Assembly: GCA_027943335.1 (NCBI GenBank)
Contig: BSBK01005646.1
Coordinates: 126,501-190,500, forward strand
Direction of reading: 5' to 3'
Length of the DNA: 64,000 nucleotides
Source: Chamaecyparis obtusa
Lineage: Eukaryota; Streptophyta; Pinopsida; Cupressales; Cupressaceae
Shown: positions 41,057-53,000 of the stretch, in pieces
Position numbering within the stretch: the stretch's first letter is position 1
Layout: each line of letters begins with the position of its first letter
Translations under genes and position numbers: made by a program
Notes under the pieces: model-generated
What the model was told of the DNA's origin: nothing
Database searches by the model: none
Seen by the model: only the letters and a program-made list of their open reading frames with translations

Positions 41057-44000
41057 TTGATTATTCATAAATGACTTTACTTATCAAATCAGGCTCTTAT
41101 CATTGAAGAGACTATTGTGTTATTGGGGCTCTTGAATATATTTGTTACTGCCGCAAACTAATTGTATTTGTTATGCACCGATCAGTTATCAATTATGCCC
41201 ACGTAGAGACATGACCCTATGTGGCCTTTGGCCACGTAGAGTCATGTCTCTACGGGGACATGACTCTCTTCATATATATAACATAGAGCAATCGTGGAGG
41301 ACTGATATCAATTACAAGACATATACAGTCCCAGCAATCACTCTCTCTCCAGCAAAACAAAGACATTACTCAAAGACAAGTTTGTCAATCCTTCATTGTT
41401 ATTCAAGTTTGAATATTGACGTCTCACACAGGCTGCCACTCTAGTTTGAAGATCTGCATCATTAAGAACAAGACAGTCAAAACTGTTATATCAGTAAGTA
41501 AATCTGAATTTGTACAGTCTGCAATTATAGTTTATATCTCTATCAGAGATCCTGCATTTACAACCTTGAATTCACTAGATCTTGCAATTAGCTCTTGAAT
41601 TGGTTTTATCCACCTGTTGAGCTTCCAATTGGGAGTGGAGTCTGTCATATGGTATTGATCATTATTAGTGAATCCCCTTCTAGGTGCATCTGCTCGGCTT
41701 TAACATTTAATCCACATTTTAGTCCGAAGAGAGCTGCTTTGTGTTCCATGATATTGTTTGTCGCTTCTCCAATGTATTCTGTTTTCTCTATTAATATAAT
41801 TCCATTGTGATCATGAACCACACAACCAATACCACTTGGCCCATGATTGCCCCTAGATGTCCCATCAAAATTAACTTTTATCCATCCCATCTCTTGATTT
41901 TTTGCCATACAACCCCCATCTCTTGGAATATTATAACTGTCATTTTATTATAATTATAATATTTAGTGTATTATTATAACATTATTATATGTATTTCAAT
42001 GTTTTCCCTTTTTTTTGTTAAAATCTTGATCTTTTCAAAAAAATTCTACTTTTGATTTGCTGTTTTTTTCCCCAAACTGTTTTTGCTGCTATGGAGACAC
42101 TAAAGTGTTGACCTAGGTAACTAAAAGTAGTTGCATGAGATTATGATAAGATCATGTGACAACTAATCAAATCTTCTAGAAAGACTCCTAGGACCTAACT
42201 AAACTAACTCATGTGAATAATACCCCCACTAGGAGCTAGTGAAAAACACTAGTTACAAGACCTTTGCTAAGTCCAAAACCTTATGCTCACCAACAGTGGG
42301 CATGTGTAAAGACATGCTAAGAAAAGCCCAAAACCAATTAAAGCACTGTGCTATTGTTAGAAACTAGTGGGTTAATTCCCAGGAAAGTAACTAAAAAGAG
42401 CAAGTGCTGGGTTATTCTATGCTTTTATTCGTTTTTTCTTCTCCCTTTTACTTCAATTCGTGGAGCACCTACACCAACATGCTGCTCAATTTATCAGTGC
42501 TTTGCCTTTCTAGGAGTATGCTTGATCTAAATGTGTCAATTGTATTCTTGTTAGTATTATGCTTCTTCTAGATGTCCCAATCGTATTCTTGTTTTACGGT
42601 GAGATCAAAGTATCTGTCACAACTTGTTCAAATTGTTACAGGATAAAGTTTTTCTGAATTTGCTTGCCTCTGTTAAGTACCATGCACTTGTAGAAAAGAC
42701 CAATAATGTTGTTTCGGGGCAATGTGAAATATGAAGAAAATTTAGGTAAATAAACCAAAGGGAAACACAAGGCACTAAATATACAAGAAAAAAATTATTA
42801 TTAGAAAAGTGCGAGGAATATATCAATCACTGTGGCACTTGTTGAATTTTAAAATGTTGAACATGTAAATACCACGTTCTTGCCCAATGTTTTAGAAACC
42901 ATTTATTACTGGATTTAAAATATTGAACAATGAAAATGAAAAATACCCCATACTTTGTTGTGACCTATGTTTTAGAAGTCATTATTTTGAGCTATCAAAA
43001 AACCCGGATTTTGAGTACTCCCTCAAGAAAGTACTATTTTCACAGCTTCCTTTTCTGAAAGATCCTGCTTATCACTTTTCTCCCATATGTTCTTGTGTTT
43101 ACGCACACCTGCAGTTGTCTGTTCTCTTTTTAATATAAAAATTAGAGAATACAAATCTTGCTTGTTCTGGGTGCTTGGAGAGTTCCTAACATTTTTGAAC
43201 TGTAAAAACTCTTTTTTAAGGCTTGGATGAATAAAATATTAATTTTCTTATTCTGGTCATTTGCATTTCCTCATAATTTCTGTTTCTACTTATTCTTTAT
43301 TGTTTCAGTTCATATTGCAAATATTTTCCATGCGTCTCTGTATCTAAATTAAGTGTACTTTTTATTTGGTCATTGCATGGTTTAGGGTTGGCGAGAGCTG
43401 GAAGAATTGGTACAGTCTAGACCTGTTAAAGGGTTTGGGAGAAAATTGAGCACCATATTGGACAAATATTTGTCAAGGTAGGAAGTGTTTTGTATTCAGT
43501 GAAAATAAATATTCTATTTAGAGTGGGTTTTCAGTTCTAATACGAATAATTGATTCTACGTTGGCCCCTTCAAGCCATCTGCTTTATCGCTAATTCTGAA
43601 ATTGGAATTTGTCAAATCCTAAGATATACAAAGTTATGCATGAAAAATAAAATTGCATCTCGACTAATTCCGAAATCAGAATGTTTCAATCATAAAACAT
43701 GCAAGTAAATTTTTTTATAACATTTAATTACAATTTACTTCTATGCACGTCTTATTTCAAGCACTGTAAGTGCTTGTACTTCATGCCATTCATCTCACAA
43801 GCTGCTGATATAGCATGCATATAGTCTGTTGAATAAGTAATTTCCCCAATTAATTATCTTTTATGTATGTTTCCACATCTCTACTGTTAGTCTATTACCT
43901 ACTTATGGTAAGCAGAACCTTATATTTTATGAGCTCCACTGTTGTCAATACCATTTAATCTACAGAAGATAATGTCTTCAGCATAGTTTATACTTTAACA

Positions 44001-47000
44001 TGATTTTTCTGTGTCATGTCAATGAAAATTTTCAAGCAAAAATGTATTTGAGTAGCTCATAAATCATAATACAAGAAATAATTTCTTCCCAATGCTCTTT
44101 TGAATTGCTCTGGTTTAGTATTTACTGTATATTTCTTCTGTGAGTGTAATACAAATTTGAGAGTTTGTTAATTACAGGTCTGTTTTATTCTTATAAATTT
44201 TGCAAACATAAAATTCTATGAGGCAGTTTTCAAATTTTGTAACTCTTAGGCAGTATTATGCATTTTGTAATATTACATATTTCATGACCAAAGACTCGGG
44301 GTTATCAAATCTTTTTGTCTCTTGCAAACATTCACTACAGTCCACATTTGAGATTCCTCTTCAATTATATAAAAGTTACCTATTTGATTATCATTTATTT
44401 GAAAGGAAGAACTATATCCAACCAAGTAAATGTCAATAAAATCCTACACATTTTTACAGTGATTTGTTTAACTCTACTGGTTTTGTAAAGAACCCCAAAT
44501 GTCACCTCTAACTTAGTATCCATATGTTTGCGTTTTCTCTAAACAAACCTTGCAGCTTTTGCAACGTGTTGTCATTCTTGAAATTCTTCAACTTGTGATA
44601 TGCAATCGGTGTTGTGAGCTTGGTTTCCTTCATTTATAAATTAGTGAAATGCTTCAGTTCTGGAGCAAATATGAAACATCTTTTTGATAATTGGTTGATT
44701 CAATTTTTGCAGTTATGATGCAGAAGTTCTTTATTTTGATGAGAGTGTAAGAACAGAAAAACGCCAGCATTTAGTGACTAAATCATTAGATGTAAGTTTT
44801 CTTCTTGTCTGGATACCATGTTTAGTGTTTTTTGCTTCCAATCATTGGCGTCTCCCCTCTTCAGGGAGTAACTAGATCAAAGCTTAGGATATGATAGTAT
44901 TTCTAAACTTGAAGTGCTTTGCAGCTCGTATACCCTGCATATCAGGCCATGTTAGGGCATCTTCGTTCTGATGCTTTCAATAGATTCAAAAGTGAGCTTG
45001 AAGAGGGTGTAAGAAATGGTGAAGGCTTTGCAGCTGTTGTTCGGCGCTGTACAAAGAGTTGTCTGGAACAGTTTGATCAAGAATGTGCAGGTGTGTTCAT
45101 GGGAGCACAAATATTTTATTTAGGTTAATATGAAAATTGAAATGATTACAATTAATGCTTTTGGTCTTTATAAGCAGGCTTTCTTGTAGGCATGTGGTAT
45201 GTAGCACATAAACAAAATAATTATAATTACTAACGACATGGACTTTACTGGGTTTACAAAATAGGATTTCCTTTATTCTGACTAATTTGGATGACAATAT
45301 GGTGCTGCAACTGAAAAGCAATTTGATGAGTACTGTCAAAAATGTTTTGTCAGCTATTACTAGAGATACTGAATTGAGTTATACATATTGCTTATTGACT
45401 TTGTTATCTATGTTAATTTGCCTTTGTTTTTTTTTTTTGCATAGTTTTCATTGATCTCATGCTGGCATGGGGTGTTTGGGTGATCAGACATTGTGTTTGG
45501 TTTGATATTTGTTATCAATGATTTTGATCAGACATTGTATTCACTTCAACTTTGCAGATGCAAAAGTTCAACAAGCACATTGGGATTCTTCAAAAACTCG
45601 ATACAAACTCCAGCGAGATATTGATTCTCTTGCAGCATCTGTGCAAGCTTCTAAGTTGTCTGAGATTAAAAAACAATTTGAGGTAGGACCCTATATATGT
45701 CAACCACCCAGCCTAATCCCTTCTATCAAGGGCAGGCCCTAGCTTTTTACTTGAATAATCTTTGTGGGTTATATATCAGCCTGACCTAATTTTCTACCAC
45801 ATTATGTTTATAATAATCTGTGCTATTCATTGAGGCAATTTGAAAATTCCTATGTGCAATGTTTCCTGATTTGGAAGCTTAATAATATAAAATTTTTCTG
45901 CTTCTTTTGAATTGGGACCATATGTTGAAATTTGATGATATGTTTCTTACTTTGTGGGTGTACAGATGCAGCTAAATGAAGCCCTTGCTGAACCAGTGGC
46001 ATCTCTTCTTGAGGCTGCATCACCAAACACTTGGCCAGAAATAAGGAAACTTTTACAGATCGTTACTGAAATAGTGGCATCAGATTTTACATCTGCGATT
46101 GCTGGATTTGAGATTGATGATGTGACCTCTAGTAAGATGATTAAAGATTTAAAAGATTACGGGAGAAGCGTGGTGGAGAAGAAGGCCAGGGAAGAAGCTG
46201 GGCAAGTTCTCATTCTCATGAAGGAGAGGTAAACCATAATTTACTAGTTGTGCTAATTGAGTGTTTAAATCATACTAGCAAATATCTGGAAAAAATTGCA
46301 AGTTATTTGTCAATGGCTGGTTACCAATCAGATCTGAATTGGATCAATGATATTCTGCAGATCCAGGCATGAATCCTGAGGTGTGAAAAAATCAGGATTT
46401 TATCAAGAATAGCTATTTAACCTCAATTTGGCGTGAAATCAATCAAACTGTTTTTTGTCTCTATTTTCATGAAATTTTCAACATTTTTTGATTTCTGATT
46501 AATTGAAAAAATCTTTATCATTTGGTTTGCTGAGTCAATTCTGAGAAAGGTTTTTGCAACATTCTTTAAATTGTGGTAAAGCTCTTTACTTTTAGTGGGC
46601 ATACTTTGCAGGTTTTCATCTGTCTTCAGTCATGATGCTGATTCAATGCCAAGGGTCTGGACTGGGAAAGAAGATATTAGAGCTATTACAAAAGATGCTC
46701 GTTCTGCGGTAAAGTTCATGCTTGGATTAATATTGTATTTTGTAAAAAGGATTGATACATATTCGGGTGTTATTAATGCAACTCTAGATGTAGGTGGCTT
46801 TTGAGGAAAACCAGCCATCATATGGTTGGCTTGGTTTGTTTGATCTTTAGTTTGTGATAACAGGGGTTCTAATGTAGGCTCTTGGTTTTGATAGTAGCCC
46901 GTGTCCTCAAGGAGGGTTAAATCATAGTTTGAAAACTTGGGCTTGACAATAACTTGGCAGCCCAAAATTTTGATGCTACAGATTGCTTTCTCATCTAGTG

Positions 47001-50000
47001 GAAAACGGTTCTTGACCTGGCTCTGAAGTTATTTTGTACTGTCCCTCAATGCTTTCCCAGCAAACTTTCGCTTTGCTTCAAAATGGAATCAGCCCGTTCG
47101 TTGTCCAGATATTTTGTTTAGAGAATGATTCTATTTGATTTTTATCCAAATTAGACTTTATAGCATAACTAGCTATAATTAGTGAGGGAATATTTGTAAT
47201 CCTGGCAAACTAATACATTAGCTTGCCATATAGGAGAAGATATATTATGATTTAGCTGTCCTTATGCATTGTCCATTGCATTATATTTATGTTTGTAAAA
47301 TTTTAGGTATATTTTCTGTCTCATTATATATTTAGTTTATTATGAGAGTTTGAACATCTGTGTTTGCAGTCTTTGAAGCTGCTTGCTGTTATGGCAGCCA
47401 CACGATTGGACGAGGAACCAGATATGATTGAGGCAACTTTGTCTTCTGCATTAACAGAAAGTGCTGGTGCAGATGGTTCCATTATAGAGAGAAGCTTATC
47501 TACTCCAATGAATGCACTTGCATCAAGCACTTGGGAAGGGGTATGCTTTTTGGTTGTTTTTTCTTGGATTTTTGGGTTATTTATTCTCTTCTTTTAATTT
47601 CTTGGATAATCTGTAGTATATACTTTATCTTTGCAGGTTCCACCCTCAAATATTTTGATTACACCAGTTCAATGCAGATCACTATGGAGACAATTTAAAT
47701 CAGAAACAGAGTACACTGTTGGTCAAGCATTGGCTGCTCAGGTTAGTCTCACCAATGAAAGAATTAATAAAAAATTGTTAATTTCATAGCACCATAAAAC
47801 TGTTTCTTTTCCTAGGTTATCTAATCACCTAGAATTAAATGACATTTTCCTGTAAATTTTAGCTTTTTGACAAATCAAGATGTGGATTATTTTAGTAGGT
47901 TTGAGTATTAGGTGGTTTGATAAGATTTTATTTTTCATGACAAGCTTCTGATTTGTTGCTCTTTATGATAGCAAGATTGTCAATATAGACAACAAGAATG
48001 ACAATGTCTTACCATTATTTTTGGCACAGATTCGGCTCAGAGGGATTTATTTTGAACTTAGAATCTTGAAGTTCAATTTTTGTCAGTCATTATGAGACTG
48101 CACAAACTAATTAGCGAAAGGCAAAGAGTGTGTATGTTAGTAAAAAACTTGACTTCATTTAGGCGTGATAAAATTCAAACAACTCCACATTGCTTTTGCT
48201 TGCATTTCTATCTGCCTGTGACCAGAAATAAGCTTGCAATTTTATTAAAAACCACCTACATTCGGATGCTTGCTGGTGATTGTAAATGCTCAATGCCATC
48301 AAGGATATTCACTTGATATTTCCTTAAACTGGTTAAAATGTGATTGCTAGCAAAATCATGAGTGCTAGTAAAAATATTAAATAATAATGGATTGGTAAGT
48401 TTTGATCTTATGATACTACGATGTGTATTGAACTCATTATTTTTGGGAACATGATGTTGCAAGAAACCATAGGAGTTATTAACTTATTTCTGAGATGCTG
48501 AGTCCCAGCCAATCTTGGGCTTCTTGAGTTATGTTAGGTCACAAGTTTTAAACAATGGTCCAAAGCACAATCAACTTTACTCTTGATTTTGTATATCCAA
48601 CTACATCTTGTGGGATTTTTACTTGGAAGTAAATTTGCCAATTCTCAGGTGCAATTCTTCAGTCAGGCATCATACTCACTCTGCACTGCAGCTTTTAATT
48701 TAGATTTACCTTTAGCTTGTACATATTCTTGTGGCTCAGGCACCTTGAAATGGCCAAAAAAAAAGTAAAGAGAACATGCTTAATTGAACCAACATTTTGT
48801 TTCCCTACTCACTAGTGTCATGCACTTTATTCAGAAAATTCATCATCCTGCACATTTTAAAGAGGTATAAAATCGCTTGGGCCCCCATGGCTGTTCCTTG
48901 GTATTCTAATGTTGAAGCAACCGTATTTTGAATTGAAGCCAGTTTAGATCTTTGTCGTTGATAAACCAATGGTGTGGAAGTAATATCAGGCAACAGTTGA
49001 CACATTGGTGATTGCAGTGGAGTGCAAGAATCAGAGCTCTAAGTTTTCAGAAGAACTACATTGCCTGTCCCTTTCATATTACTAACTACTTGCTGGTCAA
49101 AGTTACAAACAAATAATGTTTATGTTTCTTCGACATCAACATTTGGCCTAATGATGGACTTAGTTTAAATATCATTGACTTTGTCTGCCTTGATTGTTCA
49201 CTGTAGCTAGTAAAGGAATATTTGTAGCTATTATAATTTAGTTTACTTCTTATCATGAAATAAAATGTTATCTAGTAATGAAATATTTGTAGCTTTTAGA
49301 ATCTAATTTACTTACTATCATGAATCAAGACATTAGCTAGCAGAGAAATATTTTTAGCTCCTAGAATCTAGTTTACTTGTTATTGCAAACTAAAACATAT
49401 GTAGTTGAAAAGAGTGGAATAAATGTTAGGCTTGTTCATCTGATATAGCAAATCCATCCTCCCACACATCTTAAGTAGTGAAATAACCACCTGGGTCTCT
49501 ATAAGCCAACTGAGATTTTCCTTGCCGATACATCATTGATGTGGAAGTAATATTGTCAAAGGCTGACACGTTAGGGATAGTGACAGAGTTCAAGAAGAAT
49601 TAGAGCTCCAATTTTTCAAAGGAAGCACAATACTAGCTCCTCACATATTACTACCCACCTGCTGGTCAAATCAACAAACAGAGAAAGGAGCAGAAGACAA
49701 CCACACATCATAAGGAGCAGGAGAAAACCACTTGGGCCTCCATGGTTGCGTTGCTTTAAATTCTCATGGTGATCTAGTGATTGTGAGAGTTCAAATAAAA
49801 ATTAGAGCCCTAAGTTTTCAAAGGAAGCACCATACTAGTTCCTGACATACTGCTACCTATCCGCTGGTCAAATTAACAAAGGAAGGTAGATTTTGTTTCT
49901 TCAACATCAACATTTGGACTGATGATAACATTGTTACTAGAAATCTCAATGAGTTTTGATGGCTTTGATTGTTTACTATAGCTAGCAAAGAAATATTTGT

Positions 50001-53000
50001 AGCTCCTAGAATCTATTTTCTTTGTTACCAGGAACAAAAACACTGCAGCTGAAAAGAGTGAAATAAATGTTAGGGTCATGCATCTGATTTTGGAAGTTCA
50101 CCTTCCTACACATCAAGAAAACCACTTGGGCCTCCATGGTTCTATTTCTTGAAATTCTTCTGGTGAATCAACTATGTCTTAAGTTGAATCCTAAAGACAC
50201 ATTTTCTTCACTGATAAATCAGTGTTGTGGAAGTAATATCGCTGAAGGTTGACATGGTAGTGACTATGACTGAGTTCAAGAAGTACCTAATTTGTCATGT
50301 CTCCTTGAACCTAGCTCAGTATGAGTTTTCCATTAGCCTATTCGTGGGTTCCTATAGGCTAAGTGGATATGGCTAGGGGACTTTTGTGGTGAGCTCTAGC
50401 AGTGATTTTTAGAGTTTTACAGAAAACTTTCTATTTTTGGCACGTTGCTATTTTTAAGTAAGTGCTATTTTTGGCACTTGGTCATGGTCTCTATTCCTTC
50501 TCCGTTTAGTGTAGTGGCTTCCATTTTTAGTCTTCGTGAGTTTTGTTGTCGTCAAAGAGATACTTGACTTTTATCACAAAGTCTTTTATAAAGTCGCTTT
50601 ATAAAAATGTACCCCTTGTGCTACACCTAGTGGAGTGATAAGTTGTTTTTAAAATGGGGCTAATTAGACATTCTAAATTTCTAAGTGATGCCAAGGAAGG
50701 GGGATATGGTATGTTTTATAAAACTTATCATTTAAGCTTTCCCGAATATGACACCATGACATAAGGAGATAAATTGAATTTACAATGTTATTTTTGAGAG
50801 CTCCCGAAAAGTTTGACCCTTTTGGGGTTATTTTTATGAGCTTTGAAGTGCGGGTTTGGAGGGAAATAATTCAAATTGAAGAGTGGTTGCCCTAATCTCT
50901 CTCTCTCTCTCTCCACATTTTAAGGTCTCATTTGGTATTTTTGATTTGACAACTTATAGTTATTGTTATGCTGCCGGATTGATTTGGAAGTTCATCTTTG
51001 GCTGGATTGCGAATGAAATCCTTTCTATGGGTTGCTGGTTTTGGTGGTGAAATATCCACACTAGCTGGTTGGAACTTTGAGTTGAAAATCTCAGGATTTT
51101 TTGGCCTGGTGGTGGTTTTGGGATTGAGAATAATGAAGATTTTTTCAGTATTTGGTATGGGTTTCATGATGCAGTGTGGTGTGTGGTTTTTGGAGTTTTG
51201 ATTAAGTTGGTGAGTTTTGAATCTTTGATGCATTCTCTGAGTGCTGGTGTGAAATTGCTGAGTTCTTGATGTAGAGGAAGGACTACATCAATCGAACATA
51301 CAAGTTCTACTCAAATACATTCAAGGTGCATTCTAGTTACACCATTTAGATACATTGTTCTTTGGCCTATTTGACAAACAACACTCACCTTGTCTAAGGA
51401 GCCACATTCTTGTCCTGCCTATAGCCTCCAACCATGCCTCTTGATGACATACAACTCATCAATGCATCAAACAACTCAATGGTACATTGTTCCATATAAA
51501 TCATTAATTCAACCTAGATGCATCCTAGATTACAACCTTAGGCATGTTGCCCTTAGGCCTATTGAGTGCACTCCAAACAATTTTAGGCTTGTCAAGCTCT
51601 TCACCATGCTTTAGGAGGCCTTCCCAACCACTACTTCCAATGGCAAATAGAAAACAAGCATTATTAACACCAACCCTCATTGAACTAGATTTTCAAACTG
51701 TCACACTGTAATCTGAAAATAACAGTCATTAATAACTAGAACAAATGAATGAATCATGAGCTCTCCTTTTGCAGGATTGTGGCCAGCATTGGTACAGAGA
51801 ATTCCACAAAGTTTCATAAGAATGCAAAAATTGCAGGTGATTTTTGTATATTGTGAGGATACGAAGCAGCATGGAAGCATAACTGCTGTCTTTTCGGTAT
51901 AACTGGTGCTGCCTGTTATAGACATTTGATGCAGCATGTATTAATATGTTCTCATTCAGCAAGTGTGGTATGATGCTGAGAAATAAAGAGTCTGTGTATA
52001 TCGAGTGTGTCTCAGATTCATCCAGTACATGATCTAAGACTGATTATTTCTGTGTATTGATCCATGTCTTGTTCTGAGTGTCTGGGAGATATTTTATCTC
52101 TAGTATATTTTGCAGTTGTCAAATGAGTAGTGACCGAACTGTTATTAGGCATGATACTTGATTGTTAAGCATTAACAATCTCTGGTTATTCTATATACTG
52201 ATCAGCTTGTGAACATTGTATTTATCTTGAGAATACAGTAAAAGGATCTCTTTCGGGTGTGGCTGGGTTTTTTCCCTCGAGTAGGAGGGTTTTCCCAGGG
52301 TAAATAATGGTGTCATCTGTTCATATGCTTTTCTGGTTTTCTGTATATTGCATTTATATTATTCTGGTTCAAAACACTAACAGAAACTCATGTTATGTAT
52401 TAATTACACTCACTGAAAACCCTAGGTAGGGTTCAGGACAGCCGACACCAAAAATGCGATAACTTGTGCAAAACTCAATGAAATCATATGAAACTAATTG
52501 CATTAGTTTCTAAATTCAAAATAACAACTTCTCCAATTATTTGCAGCCTTGCAACTGTCCGTACAAATCCGTACAAAGTAGTTTTTTTGGACTATTCACA
52601 CAGAAAATTGTCATAACAGGATAGTCAAGAGGAAAAATGCCATAACTTACTTAAAACACTATGAAAATGGATGAAACCAATTGCATTTGGAATCTAAGAA
52701 CCATTTTCAACTTTTCCAAATGCGTGCAGGTTCGTACCAATCCATACAGGACCGTACAACATGAATTTTAGACTGTTACAAGGAGAAAGACACAGAAAAA
52801 CAACATGATTCAAAAACGAGTTTTCTCTTCCTCTTCCTTTTTGGCGTGGGTACGAAATGATGCAAAATGAAAGTAACAAAAAACTCTTCATTTGGAACCA
52901 TCTTGCATACAAACATTTCAAAGAAAAGATCAGGGGTGGTTATTACATAATTTTTCAAAAGAACCATAATGCTAGTTCTTGGCATTATACTAACTACTTT

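Larger units (their letters stand above)
36978..41562 (+). mobile_element. Internally deleted Ty1/copia retrotransposon
   Basis: LTRs 36978-37554 and 40918-41562 (TGTTGATGTATAGC...CATTTACA), ACCTT on both sides (36973-36977 and 41563-41567), primer site tggtatcagagcc at 37555, and purine tract agagggag before the 3' LTR. Inside are an integrase piece, the start of the reverse transcriptase and the end of RNase H. No gag or protease is recognised in 37560-39050, and most of the reverse transcriptase is deleted, so it is not autonomous. Confidence 0.95.
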
